Shown here one piece after another: positions 31,701 through 40,836 of a stretch of DNA of 64,000 nucleotides (positions are counted from its first letter, which is position 1; each line of letters begins with the position of its first letter). The stretch spans positions 1 through 64,000 of the forward strand of contig DATGXI010000152.1 of NCBI GenBank assembly GCA_035299065.1, in the 5' to 3' direction. The translations under genes were made by a program, and so were the position numbers. This DNA is from DASPJQ01 sp035299065 (GTDB taxonomy: Bacteria > Bacteroidota > Bacteroidia > Flavobacteriales_D > UBA2798). Under the pieces are notes generated by a model. It did not search any database and had not been told where the DNA came from. It saw only the letters and a list, made by a program, of their open reading frames with translations.

Positions 31701-34574
31701 GGCTTGTCCATTATGTGCTATTACATTTCCTTCACCACCCGGACCACCAATCATACCATTTGTACACCCTTGTGGAATATAAATCCCAAGATACATGTTT
31801 GAAAAAGGTGCTCCTGAACTTGACACGCCAATTTTGTTGTATCGTATAAAAAAGTTAGTGCTGTTTTCAATCACCATTCCATCCTGGTCATTTCCGGCAA
31901 CAACATTCGTATCAATTTCAAACTGCGAACAGTTGTAGGTTGTAACACCTGCATCATTTGGAAGTGGTGCCGTTTGCGTAGAATTTAAACCAATCGTATT
32001 TTTTGTAACAAAAGAAGGCACCGTATTATCAAGTAAACTTACGCCTACAACTGGATTTCCACTAATGAGGTTAGCCCTGATGTGTGTTGAACCTGATGCC
32101 TGAACGGTTACACCATTCCCAAGTCCTCTTGAAAACATACCTGTTGAGTCGGAGCCAATCTTATTTGAAAAAACAACATTGTTATCACCAGCTCCATTTA
32201 GCCATATACTGGCTGAAGTATGACCGCCAAAACGGCTATTGGCAATAAAGTTTGCTGATGAAAGATTAACAATGTGTACACCTGAACTTCCATTACCACC
32301 TTCGGCATTGTCAGGACGCAAACCAATAAAATTTCCATTGATGGAATGGCCGTGTGCATTGTCAAGGTAAATACCCAAATTGCTGTTGTGGCAAATATAA
32401 TTTCTCCCTAAAAAAGTTCCGTTTCCAATGTAAATTGAAGTTACAGCCGGACTAAGTATACTGATACCTGTGTTGTTGCCCATAGCAGGGAAACCGGCAC
32501 CGGCATTTGGAGAAACTCCAATGTAATTACCCATTATTTTTATGCCTGCAGTGCCGTCAAGTAATATGCCATCGGTTGCTCCACCAATTACATTTCCGCC
32601 CCCCGGCAAATCGGCTCCAATTCTACCAGAAGTACCTGCTTTAAAATTCACACCATACGCTGTTGGAAGTGGAATGACATTTCCTGAAATATCAGGACCA
32701 ATATAGTTACCAAATATTTTTGCGTGTGACGTTCCGCTACCCTGTACCATGATACCAGCCGTAGTATTTCCTGATATGACGTTACGCGACCATTCCTTCA
32801 TGCTTTCACCAATCACCAGCAAAGTGTCACACGACTCAACAAGAATTCCAATTTCATTGGAGCTTGTACTCAAACCATCAGGCGTAAGCCCCACAATATT
32901 ACCGCCTATGAAACCGGCAACAGAATTTTTCACATATATTCCTGCGGTGTTTGCAAGCAAACTTTTTTGTCCGCCTATCACATTGCCTTCATGAACGTAT
33001 TTTCCACCAATGTTTACCATATTGGAAAGACCCGTTGACTGAATTGCATTCGCACCTAAACCGGATAGTGTATTAAAATGATTTCCATAAATGCGCGTAC
33101 TGCAATTGTTCATTTTTATCGCAACCTTATCGGTTGCATTTTCAAAATTCAAACCTGCAATCCATGATGTTGCCGGCCATCCTGTAAGGTTTAACAAATC
33201 GGCACCGGCAGAGGTGTTGATTTTTGTGTAAAGTATTGCAGGTGTAATATAAGTTCCAGGAAAACCTGGATCACGTGGCCCTGCAACAGCAGTTCCTGGT
33301 TGTGAATAACCATCAATCATCCATGCCTCAGTAGCTGTAAATGACAATACACTTGCAAGGGTTGTGGTGATTGGCGCTCCGTGATCAAAATCCATGAACC
33401 GCGGGCTAACCGAGGCTGAACCAATCATAGCACTCCACTGGCTTGCAAAACTTCCTGCACCTGCAGCTGATGTGACCGTGTATGGTGTAAATTCAACTGC
33501 ACCTGCATCGGGAAATAAACTTCCACCATCAAGTATACGCGGTGCACGCCTGCAGTCAACAGGAGGAATGGGTGTACCAGCACCTGGAGTAATACCTCTG
33601 TCAATTGCCAGACTTCCGGGTGTTATTTTTAAATATTTTAATCCGTAGCCATCGGTAAGCGGACCTCCGGATCTGAAGAAAGGGTCTACTGAAGCGTAAG
33701 ATGACGACATGAGGTCACCAGTGGTGGGTGTAAGAAATCCTCCTGGGTTACGCCTTATTATATTTCCACCATGACTCATCCATGATCCGCCTGAACCAGC
33801 AAACATTTCTGTAAAAGCTGCACCTGCCCCTGAATGTACCACAATGCTGTTTTGTATTCCAACAAAACCACCACTGTTGTAAATGGCATTTCCGTTTGAA
33901 GCGCTGGAAGCTGCGTTAGCATCAAATGTGCAATGCAATATTTCAACACTTGAAGTGCCTGTATTATTAAACAAAGCCCCACCAAAACCTGCACTGTTGT
34001 TGAAAAATGTACAGTTGACAAGCACCAGGTCATTGTTGTTAAAAATAGCACCACCACTTGAGCCTGCCGATACATTGTTGTTTAAAAACGATGAATTTTC
34101 AATGCGCATTATACCTGTAAACCCATTGTTGACAGCTCCACCGTTTGCAGCACTTGTATTGTTTTCAAATACACAATCACGAATAAGTACATTTCCATCA
34201 GAAGTGATGTATCCGTTTGTACCGAACGCGCTTCCCAGAATGGTAACCCCCATGAGATTAAAAACCGAACCGGGCGCAACACCAAAAGCCGTACCCATAG
34301 CAATGCCTGATACGTTAATGGTGCAGTGAATTGGAAAAGGACCTATGACGGTAACATTTTCACCCGCATTGATAAAAATTGTACTTGTAAGGTTGATGGT
34401 TCCTTTCACATCAATCAAAACTGTATCGCCCACATTGGCTAATCCAACCTGGTCACGTAACGAACCGGGACCTGCATCGGCAAGTGATGTAACTTTTAAA
34501 ACATTGGCGTGTGTGAAAAGCGGAATTGCACAATAAAGCACAAAAACCAGGCATATTTTTTTAAACATATTCAT
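28710..34574 (-). CDS. Giant surface protein with type B (CHU_C) T9SS sorting domain
   Basis: The 1954-residue protein has a signal peptide (1-23), then parallel beta-helix repeats with NNxGGAIFNNxxLxLxNCTFxNNSA-like rungs (about 100-330) ending at a choice-of-anchor-Q-like GSLFPDAGAVEF, a second long beta-helix (about 440-1020, recurring GNxIG rungs), a SprB-type repeat (about 1130-1215, GNYYCTVTEYGGC), a PKD domain (about 1310-1385, WDFGDG), Ig-like modules, and a C-terminal gliding-motility-associated domain (last ~90, AFSPDGDGVNDSWIING, FNRWGDKM, AGTYYFTIQYFDDG). It is the first gene of the operon with PorP/SprF and OmpA/PD40. An adhesin or a glycan-binding surface protein is likely. Confidence 0.92.
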   Translation of the reverse strand: MNMFKKICLVFVLYCAIPLFTHANVLKVTSLADAGPGSLRDQVGLANVGDTVLIDVKGTINLTSTIFINAGENVTVIGPFPIHCTINVSGIAMGTAFGVAPGSVFNLMGVTILGSAFGTNGYITSDGNVLIRDCVFENNTSAANGGAVNNGFTGIMRIENSSFLNNNVSAGSSGGAIFNNNDLVLVNCTFFNNSAGFGGALFNNTGTSSVEILHCTFDANAASSASNGNAIYNSGGFVGIQNSIVVHSGAGAAFTEMFAGSGGSWMSHGGNIIRRNPGGFLTPTTGDLMSSSYASVDPFFRSGGPLTDGYGLKYLKITPGSLAIDRGITPGAGTPIPPVDCRRAPRILDGGSLFPDAGAVEFTPYTVTSAAGAGSFASQWSAMIGSASVSPRFMDFDHGAPITTTLASVLSFTATEAWMIDGYSQPGTAVAGPRDPGFPGTYITPAILYTKINTSAGADLLNLTGWPATSWIAGLNFENATDKVAIKMNNCSTRIYGNHFNTLSGLGANAIQSTGLSNMVNIGGKYVHEGNVIGGQKSLLANTAGIYVKNSVAGFIGGNIVGLTPDGLSTSSNEIGILVESCDTLLVIGESMKEWSRNVISGNTTAGIMVQGSGTSHAKIFGNYIGPDISGNVIPLPTAYGVNFKAGTSGRIGADLPGGGNVIGGATDGILLDGTAGIKIMGNYIGVSPNAGAGFPAMGNNTGISILSPAVTSIYIGNGTFLGRNYICHNSNLGIYLDNAHGHSINGNFIGLRPDNAEGGNGSSGVHIVNLSSANFIANSRFGGHTSASIWLNGAGDNNVVFSNKIGSDSTGMFSRGLGNGVTVQASGSTHIRANLISGNPVVGVSLLDNTVPSFVTKNTIGLNSTQTAPLPNDAGVTTYNCSQFEIDTNVVAGNDQDGMVIENSTNFFIRYNKIGVSSSGAPFSNMYLGIYIPQGCTNGMIGGPGGEGNVIAHNGQAGVYVAKNNSSIGILGNSIFSNNDLGISLDNGSFSVPLPNDLNDTDVSGSGAGNFGNNGQNYPVFTNAFLCPFGDTKLNGTINVDNPGGVYRLEFFAIIPPATTDVSGFGEGDSLIGFMTIGSPGASTMFGYSTAITFPAGTVFSATLSEDLGGGHYETSEFSATIGLGTFTASAAVLTGATCSNSTDGSAIVSVGGATPVLFQWVNATTGVPVAGATASTATGLAPGNYYCTVTEYGGCSINSDTVTIGGPVPLAYTPTVVPETCAGAGDGEIQILIAAGETPNFTMDVYNSSSVLSGSATGIVYGTSASVGSLLPDTYSILLIDANGCDDTLILTVSAGTDVTAGISPVGPACIGSTLTFTDISTTTIGSITSWAWDFGDGIGASNVMNPSYTYTTASAFTVQLIASNGTCSDTATTIVVINAPTASAGADDTVCVGNTYNLSSTGSAVGSYTWYEVGNATPIGTGPTLSVSPTVTTQYALEVFDGSCYNTDTMTLVASSGIDASFNYGATSYCASVTSVLPSFTASPGGYFDVVGGLGVTMNTATGEIYPSMSIPGTYQIYHSYTSPCVSSDTVTIVINPLPVVTIADDHFACYADTVYFSAVPAGGSWTGVIGLNSTTGTWITLLAGVNTYHTITYTYTNATTGCTNTDTNKIWLNALPPVTITGLTAGPYCVSEDSIVAFGNPTGGGFLLNGTPVGGSPYTYDPSVVGVDQVGYLYYDAVTTCFGYAQMNVTVSNDPPAPILGSTAPFDYCGTSPGTIVISNPTTTQWYADAGLTNLITTGATISSAVLPGGTHTIYVVNAVGATCTSAALPFTFTNYDASLITMNEPYLTCAGQDIQLNPTIDPALTFLQWVADSTMNDNMVLNAMVGPSTTHTYYIVATVPALPGCTLYDSVRVDVEPCSLDDVTNAFSPDGDGVNDSWIINGITSHPDNKVLIFNRWGDKMIEINGYDNITKVWDGKYNGSTVAAGTYYFTIQYFDDGQQKAGWLQVNY

Positions 34575-34943
34575 TTTGTATGATGTACAAAAGACGGATA
34601 TAAGAAAATCTTGTTGTACGAAGCCGGCACAAATTTATGAAAACTATGATTGATACAGGTCTTTACAGGGTAAAAACGGGATTTTTATTGATAAAAACCC
34701 GTTATTTAACAACGCTGGCCCGCCAAGTAAGAGTGGAACAGCCTTGAAAAACCGCAAAAACCTCAAAGTCAACCGGTTTTCGCAATTTATTCAAAAACCA
34801 GTGTTTTTTTTCGTTCATCTCAGAAATGGTTCATTTCACCCTTAAATTCTGACAAATCACCAAAACGTTTGCTCATTTTCTCAACAGGTGCTTGTATAGC
34901 TAAAAAATAAATATACTTTTAAAGCAAACAACCCATTTAATTC
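34575..34943. other. Divergent intergenic region of the two large surface-protein genes
   Basis: The 369-bp region must hold both promoters. No TAnnTTTG box with proper -33 partner is convincing on either strand. An inverted repeat is at 34675-34703 (separate entry). The rest shows nothing recognisable. Confidence 0.5.
34675..34703. repeat. 13-bp near-perfect inverted repeat (operator- or terminator-like)
   Basis: AACGGG-a-TTTTTAT and ATAAAAA-CCCGTT pair with one bulged base around a TG loop. On the minus strand the second arm ends CCCGTTTTTACC, so it could form a weak terminator-like hairpin in the 5' region of the type B operon, about 100 nt upstream of that gene's ATG. As DNA it could equally be an operator. 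Confidence 0.5.
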
Positions 34944-37900
34944 ATGAAACAATTATTTACGCTCGTGTTAGGCCTTTGCAGCCTTTTAACGTTTGCACAA
35001 ACTTCATCAGGAGAAAAATGCCTGACTGATAAACGTCATGCTATGCTTTATGCGACCGATCCGGTATATAAAGCACGCTATGATCATAACAAAACTGTGT
35101 TGAATGCAGCCATAAACAGCGGCCTGCGATCAGGTGGAGTTTATACGATACCGGTTGTTGTTCATGTAATTCATCTTGGCGAATCAATTGGAACAGGAAC
35201 AAATATCAGCAACGCCCAAATTCAAAGCGCAATTGATAATCTAAACAATGCATATTCAAATGTTGGCTATGCCGGTTTAGATATAGAAGTGCAGTTTGCA
35301 TTGGCAGTGCGTGACCCAAACTGTAATGCAACAACCGGAATTAACCGTGTTAACGGAAGTGGTGTTACAGCTGGTGGCGATAACTACAGTACAGTAGGTA
35401 TAACAAGTAACAACGAAACTGCTATTAAAGCATTGAGTGTTTGGTCTAACAGTGATTACTACAATATATGGATTGTAAGTGAAATTGACGATAACGGTGG
35501 GGGATCAGGAACTCAGGGATACGCTTATTTTCCAGGGGCAGGGCCTTCTGTTGACGGAGCAGTAATTTTGTACAACGCCTTTGGCTATGACCCAACCAAT
35601 ACGCTTGGTTACAACCTTAAAAGTTACACGAATTATAATACAACTGCCATTCATGAATTTGGACACGGTTTTAACCTTTACCATACATTTGAAGGTGATG
35701 CTGATGGCGCATCCTGTCCAACCAACACCAGTTGTTCAACTGATGGAGATGAATGTTGCGATACAGATGCGCATAACCGAAACGATGATGATTGCACCGG
35801 AGGCACATTAAATACCTGTCATGGCGTAGCCGGAAGTACCGTTTACAATAATTTTATGGCTTATTCAAGCGATGCCTGCCAGAATCGTTTTACGGCCGAC
35901 CAAAAAACGCGTATGCGGGCAGCGATTTCAACCACACGTGCAAGCCTTTTAACATCACTAGCATTAACAACTGCACCAGCCAGCCCTCCTAGCGTAGTGA
36001 ATGCAAGTTGTTCGCCTGTATCTTCTGCTACCGGACTTGGTGGCGGTTTTGGTGGAATCATGAGCGTTACCTACGGTACAATGACTAGTTCTACTTCAAA
36101 TACACAAGGCGATGGTTCTGCATATGGAACATCAGGATACCTTGATTTTTCTGAAGATTGTTTGAAATACCTTGAAGTGAATGAAGGTGATGCTATTCCA
36201 ATAAGCGTTACAACATGGTTCAATAACCACGTTGTAAAAGTATATGTTGACTGGAATAATGACGGTACTTTTAATGATGTAAGTGAGTTGGCCGCAACAC
36301 TTAACATTAGTGGCTCAGCGGGAGGTGGAAGTAATACAGCTTCAGGTTCAATAACAATGCCTGGTACAGTAACTACCGGGCAGTTTTTACGCTTGCGCTT
36401 CAATGCTGACATTGCAACACCAACAGGAAATTGCGATGGACCTACACATGGTCAGGTTGAAGACTATTCAATTTATATTAATCCGGCAGGAACACCTGCA
36501 CCCTCAGCCGATTTTAGCGGTACACCTACCACTGTTTGTGTAGGAAGCAATGTAGTTTTTACAGACGCTTCAACAGGAACTACATCGTGGTCATGGAACT
36601 TTGGTTCAGGAGCAACTCCTGCAAGTGCAAGTGGCGTGGGTCCTCACACCGTTAGCTGGTCAACTTCAGGATCAAAAACAATTGCGTTGACAGCAACGGG
36701 TCCCGGGGGATCTGATGTAGAAACAAAAACAAATTACATTACTGTTAATCCCACACTTGTTCCATCGGTTTCAATTGTGGCGAGTTCAAACCCTATTACA
36801 AGTGGCACAAGTGTAACATTTACTGCTACCCCAGTTAATGGCGGTACACCTTCCTATCAATGGAAATTAAATGGAAGCAATGTTGGCACAAGCAGTTCAA
36901 CCTATGTAAACAGTACATTGGTAAATGGTGACCAAATAAGCTGTGTTATGACGTCAACAGCCAGTTGTGCTTCGCCAACAACAGCTACTTCCAATACCGT
37001 AACCATGACCGTAAACCCTTCAACCTGTACGGCAGCACCTGTTTCAGGTCCTGGTGGTATTGGTAATAATACTGACAATAAACTTTGGCTCGATGCATCA
37101 AAAATAACAGGCGTTTTAAACGGAACAGGGTTGTATGTATGGCCTGATGTATCGGGTAATGCAACTGTTGTTTCACAGGGTTCGCCAACAAAACGTCCCA
37201 TTTATTTAACCAACCAGTTAAATGGTTTACCTGCGTTGGATTTTGATGGATCAAATGACTGGATAGGTACAGCAGCAATTCCTGCGTTAAATACAGATAA
37301 TATAACCTGGTTTATCATTGGCAGTGCCGAAAATGTTGCAGCAACAGGCCATATGGTTTGTAGTGGGTATACCGCTGGTGCAGGATCAGGTTCTACCAGC
37401 TTATGGAAAACATGCAGTGGCACGGGAACAATTGTTTCAGCTACCCGTAGCTCAACTGCTACATTTGGTTCGGGTACCATTAATCATACTGTTTCAGCAA
37501 GTGGTTACCACATCCTGTCAAACGTTTGGAAAGGAACCACTGACCAGATTTCAGGCTATACTGACGGAAGTTTTAAATCAACTTCAACAGGTGTAAACGC
37601 TTCACCAACCGGGCACCAAAAATTTCGCATCGGTAGCAACACCGCAACCGAATCACAGTTTTTTAACGGGAAAATATCAGAAGTAATTGTTTATTCACGT
37701 GCATTAAATGATGCAGAACGCATTATTGTTGAAAATTACCTGGGAACTAAATACAATTTACCAATTTCGGCCAATGACATTTATGCCTACGAAAGCAGCA
37801 ACAGCCATGACGCTGCAGGTATTGGCCAGATTTCAGATGTGAATTGCGTGAGCGCAAAAGGAAGCCTGGTTGAAATAAGTAATCCATCTTCGCTTAGTAA

Positions 37901-38543
37901 CGGTGATTTTATGATGTGGGCTCATGACAACGGTTCACTTGTAGCTGCAAATACCGATTGCCCAAGTTCATATGGTGCAAGTGGACAACGTTTGCCTCGC
38001 GAATGGCGTGTTGACAAAACAAATGATTTAGGAACTGTTACGGTTTCGTTTTATATGGATGGAATTTCACTTGGAACCAACTTTGAATTACTTGTTGATG
38101 CTGATGGGGTTTTTACTAATGCTACGCGTATTACTTCAGGATACAGTTATGATGCCGGTTGCAACATGGCTTCATGGACAGGTGTAAGCCTTAGCGATGG
38201 AAACTACTTTACAATTGGTACTCCTGATGGTTCTGCTATGATGGTGCTTGCACCGGATGGTCTCAAAGTTGAAGAAGCAAAACCAACAGTTGTTGCCGAA
38301 AAAGTAAAAATCTATCCGAATCCAAATAATGGTAGTTTCATAATTGAAAATATTCCTGCGGGATGTGATGTAATGATTTATAACCCACTTGCCGAAATAG
38401 TGGCTAACATAAGTTCAACTTCAATAAGTGACGGTATTGCCCAGGTGGCAATTGACAACGCTAATGCTGGAATTTATTTCGTGAAAATTATAAATGATCA
38501 GAAATTACCTGTGATGACTGAACGAATTGTGATATACAGGTAA
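34944..38543 (+). CDS. M43 (cytophagalysin-like) metalloprotease with type A T9SS sorting domain
   Basis: The 1199-residue secreted protein starts with a signal peptide (1-19). A short pro-region is followed by an M43 zinc metalloprotease domain: HEFGHGFNLYH places His237, Glu238, His241 and His247, and NFMAYSSDACQ is the Met-turn. Next come a GEVED domain (about 395-515, with CDGPTHGQVEDYSIYI), a PKD domain (about 525-600), an Ig-like domain (to about 690), a LamG-like jellyroll (about 705-935), and a C-terminal type A sorting domain starting VKIYPNPNNGSFIIENI. It probably degrades or processes extracellular proteins. It is divergent from the type B operon and ends at a strong terminator. 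Confidence 0.93.
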   Translation: MKQLFTLVLGLCSLLTFAQTSSGEKCLTDKRHAMLYATDPVYKARYDHNKTVLNAAINSGLRSGGVYTIPVVVHVIHLGESIGTGTNISNAQIQSAIDNLNNAYSNVGYAGLDIEVQFALAVRDPNCNATTGINRVNGSGVTAGGDNYSTVGITSNNETAIKALSVWSNSDYYNIWIVSEIDDNGGGSGTQGYAYFPGAGPSVDGAVILYNAFGYDPTNTLGYNLKSYTNYNTTAIHEFGHGFNLYHTFEGDADGASCPTNTSCSTDGDECCDTDAHNRNDDDCTGGTLNTCHGVAGSTVYNNFMAYSSDACQNRFTADQKTRMRAAISTTRASLLTSLALTTAPASPPSVVNASCSPVSSATGLGGGFGGIMSVTYGTMTSSTSNTQGDGSAYGTSGYLDFSEDCLKYLEVNEGDAIPISVTTWFNNHVVKVYVDWNNDGTFNDVSELAATLNISGSAGGGSNTASGSITMPGTVTTGQFLRLRFNADIATPTGNCDGPTHGQVEDYSIYINPAGTPAPSADFSGTPTTVCVGSNVVFTDASTGTTSWSWNFGSGATPASASGVGPHTVSWSTSGSKTIALTATGPGGSDVETKTNYITVNPTLVPSVSIVASSNPITSGTSVTFTATPVNGGTPSYQWKLNGSNVGTSSSTYVNSTLVNGDQISCVMTSTASCASPTTATSNTVTMTVNPSTCTAAPVSGPGGIGNNTDNKLWLDASKITGVLNGTGLYVWPDVSGNATVVSQGSPTKRPIYLTNQLNGLPALDFDGSNDWIGTAAIPALNTDNITWFIIGSAENVAATGHMVCSGYTAGAGSGSTSLWKTCSGTGTIVSATRSSTATFGSGTINHTVSASGYHILSNVWKGTTDQISGYTDGSFKSTSTGVNASPTGHQKFRIGSNTATESQFFNGKISEVIVYSRALNDAERIIVENYLGTKYNLPISANDIYAYESSNSHDAAGIGQISDVNCVSAKGSLVEISNPSSLSNGDFMMWAHDNGSLVAANTDCPSSYGASGQRLPREWRVDKTNDLGTVTVSFYMDGISLGTNFELLVDADGVFTNATRITSGYSYDAGCNMASWTGVSLSDGNYFTIGTPDGSAMMVLAPDGLKVEEAKPTVVAEKVKIYPNPNNGSFIIENIPAGCDVMIYNPLAEIVANISSTSISDGIAQVAIDNANAGIYFVKIINDQKLPVMTERIVIYR

Positions 38544-38569
38544 TGTGTAGGTAATTTTAAATAAAAAAA

Positions 38570-38598
38570 GCCTTGAAGTTCCTTCAAGGCTTTTTTTT
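38570..38598. terminator. Bidirectional rho-independent terminator
   Basis: GCCTTGAAG-TTC-CTTCAAGGC is a 9-bp perfect stem with TTTTTTTT after it and AAAAAAA before it. It lies between the M43 protease gene (plus) and the small minus-strand gene. Confidence 0.95.
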
Positions 38599-38611
38599 AC
38601 AACTGCTTTTT

Positions 38612-38935
38612 CTAAATCTTTTCGGTCTTCATCATAATTTCGGTACGCTGGCATGTTACAGAAATACTGTACATACCTTTTGGAAAATCACTTGCATCAA
38701 GCTCCAGATAGGCTTCACCGTATAATAAACGATTTTCTCTATGCAAAACCTTGCCACTTTCATGGGTAACCGAGAGTGAAATTTCCTGTTCACCGCTGGT
38801 TACAACCTCGTAGGAAAGCTTATTGTGAAATGTGTATGAAGCAAGCTTGAGATCAATAAGCTTTTCGGCTGGCGCACTGGTAAAGCCCATGGCAATAAGT
38901 GGCAAAAACAGCAAGGTTTTGTGGAGTAACTTCAT
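38612..38935 (-). CDS. Small secreted beta-sandwich protein
   Basis: The 107-residue product has a signal peptide (about 1-23, ending TSAPA) and an all-beta mature part, with EVVTSGEQEISLSVTHESGK and DFPKGMYSISVTC. The final KGMYSISV-like strand pair resembles the Ig-like fold of T9SS tail and DUF3244 domains, but without a passenger domain. Role unknown. It lies alone between a terminator and a 215-bp noncoding stretch. Confidence 0.7.
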   Translation of the reverse strand: MKLLHKTLLFLPLIAMGFTSAPAEKLIDLKLASYTFHNKLSYEVVTSGEQEISLSVTHESGKVLHRENRLLYGEAYLELDASDFPKGMYSISVTCQRTEIMMKTEKI

Positions 38936-39150
38936 AGGTTCTTTATTAGCCTTATTAAGTTAAGGACATTAAGCTTATGAACATTGCTTTGTTAAAATGT
39001 TAACGGAATAAATAACGCTTATCGGCTAATACAGGTTATGAACAGACCAGAAGGTGTTTTAATCAAACAAGAGAGGTTATTAACCGTGTTTGTGTTGAAA
39101 AGCGCGAATCAAATTAATTATCTTGAAATCATTTAGTTATGTGTGGAAGT

Positions 39151-40065
39151 TTAATATTTGCCTCCTCCAATCATTCCCAAAAACTGCTCATATTTCTTTT
39201 TAACCTTCACAATTAAGGCATAATCGTTCAGGTTGATGAGTTCATTGGCATCAAACTGGGCATAATTAATAAAGGCAAAAATAAACTCAGGGTCACGGGC
39301 TTTTATGGTCCAGGCTTCTTTGTCAATAAACTGCCTGAAAATATTAAATACCACGGTTTGCTTTTCGCCTGTTGCCTCCAACAAGGCCAATTCATACTCA
39401 TTGTGGTCAAGCCGCCTGAAAACAGTATAAAACTCATTGAATTTTAAATACGAAAAATACCTGTACTGAACATACTTTATCAATTCATATTCATCAAGGG
39501 TTTGCAGGTAATCACTGTCAAATTCTGATGTATTAATAAAATCATCAAATTGTTCTTCGTCCAGGTCAATAATTTCGGCCTGCACGTATTTAGCCAGCAA
39601 CTCCTTTAACACTTCCCTTTTTCTATCCTGTGCTTCCAGTACCCGCACTTCGTGTTTCTGTCTTTCAAGCTTACTGAACATTTGGTATAATGCAGTTATT
39701 GGACTCATAACTGCATCGGCTGTTACGCGCTCAATTTTATTGGGTTCAATAAGGTCTTTTAAGTCTTTAGCAATTTCTGAATGGGGCCTTATTGGCAATA
39801 TATCAACGGGCATTAGTTCAATTTCCTTCCTGCGCATGACAATACGCATGTTACAGTTTTTGAAACGACAACTGTCACGCACAACAATTTTAACCGGGTA
39901 AAAATCCTTTGCCGAGAGCATTATAGTGTCTTTACGCAATACAGGTATACTAAATTGCCCGCGGTGATTGCCAAATAACCCTTTACCAGTGCGTTTGTTA
40001 ATGACAAAATAATTAAATCGTACCAACGGATTATCGCTATCCGAAACTGTTCCTGAAACAACCAA
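39151..40065 (-). CDS. Exported protein with carboxypeptidase-regulatory-like N-terminal domain
   Basis: Using the TTG at 40065 gives 304 residues. The first 75 (VSGTVSDSDNPLVRFNYFVI ... FSIPVLRKDTIML) are a beta-sandwich like the carboxypeptidase-D regulatory domain found in many Bacteroidota outer-membrane proteins. The rest is charged and helical with an acidic pattern (DLDEEQFDDFI, LQTLDEYELIKYVQYRYF, LINLNDYALIVKVKKKYEQF). Upstream in frame to 40137 the sequence encodes a perfect signal peptide ending GSVSAQ, but without ATG, GTG or TTG. The real start is therefore probably upstream with a non-standard or damaged codon. Envelope localisation is likely. Confidence 0.7.
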   Translation of the reverse strand: MVVSGTVSDSDNPLVRFNYFVINKRTGKGLFGNHRGQFSIPVLRKDTIMLSAKDFYPVKIVVRDSCRFKNCNMRIVMRRKEIELMPVDILPIRPHSEIAKDLKDLIEPNKIERVTADAVMSPITALYQMFSKLERQKHEVRVLEAQDRKREVLKELLAKYVQAEIIDLDEEQFDDFINTSEFDSDYLQTLDEYELIKYVQYRYFSYLKFNEFYTVFRRLDHNEYELALLEATGEKQTVVFNIFRQFIDKEAWTIKARDPEFIFAFINYAQFDANELINLNDYALIVKVKKKYEQFLGMIGGGKY

Positions 40066-40173
40066 GGTATCGTTTTGCGCACTTACGCTGCCAATACTTA
40101 GAATAAATGATATGAGTAAAAGGTTTTTGATATGCTTTTATTAACCCTCAAATTAAACCAAAATTATGCCGGG

Positions 40174-40602
40174 TTATTCCTTTTCAGGTTTTTTAACACC
40201 CGCGTCTTTGTCCTTACCCTCTTCTTCTTCCAGCTTTTTTGCTTCTTCAATGGTAAGGGTCAGCAGGTTCTCAATCCCCAATGCCTTTGCTTCCTTTGAA
40301 CGCAACATCTTACGCAAGGCTATTAATCCAATGCTTCCGCCAGGCAAAATAAAAATGCCCGTCATACCAACTGCTTTAAGCGTATCGGTAAGGGTGTTTT
40401 TCAGGTTTTTCGCTGCTTCATCGTCAGTAAAAACCTTACCTGATTTTAAATCACCAAGAGCATCCTGCGCATTGTCCTTAAGCTTAATGGCTGTTTGCTT
40501 GTTTTTAGCCAGTTCAACTTTCAATTTTGAACGTCCGTTTTTGACTTTCGAAACAAGCTTTTTGTAGTCACCTGAAATACGCTCTTCAATCTCTTTTAGC
40601 AT
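40174..40602 (-). CDS. Small charged protein of unknown function
   Basis: The 142-residue product is highly charged (Lys/Glu) with long helices and one hydrophobic stretch, GMTGIFILPGGSIGLIALRK (about 79-98), which could be membrane-associated. That segment recalls the LETM1-type GGxxxLIALRK core, but similarity is too slight to assign. The C-terminal end is a very acidic/basic tail. No signal peptide. It lies after the TTG-start gene in the same direction, and the two may be cotranscribed with the 39151-40065 gene downstream. Confidence 0.6.
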   Translation of the reverse strand: MLKEIEERISGDYKKLVSKVKNGRSKLKVELAKNKQTAIKLKDNAQDALGDLKSGKVFTDDEAAKNLKNTLTDTLKAVGMTGIFILPGGSIGLIALRKMLRSKEAKALGIENLLTLTIEEAKKLEEEEGKDKDAGVKKPEKE

Positions 40603-40836
40603 AAGGCATTATACGATTATTCAGACTCAAAGTTCAGTTATTTTTCAATACCAAAACACATAAAACACTTATATTTAAACCAGTCACTGTCAATTGTTGG
40701 CAAACTTATGTTAAAATAATGGTGCTTTTGAGGGTGAAAATTATAACCAGGGCGTTCATGAAAGCTGCGCATTTAAGTGCATCAATATTTGCTATGTAAA
40801 TGCCTTTGAATGCAAAGTATTTGTTAACTTTAAGAG

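Noticed and set aside
28710..34574. Several plus-strand ORFs of 60-150 codons inside the giant surface gene
   Set aside because: They are frame shadows of the minus-strand gene; they have no signal, start context or family resemblance.
37202..37480. Minus-strand ORFs opposite the M43 protease gene
   Set aside because: Shadow frames antisense to a confidently assigned gene, rich in Pro and Val as expected from reverse reading.
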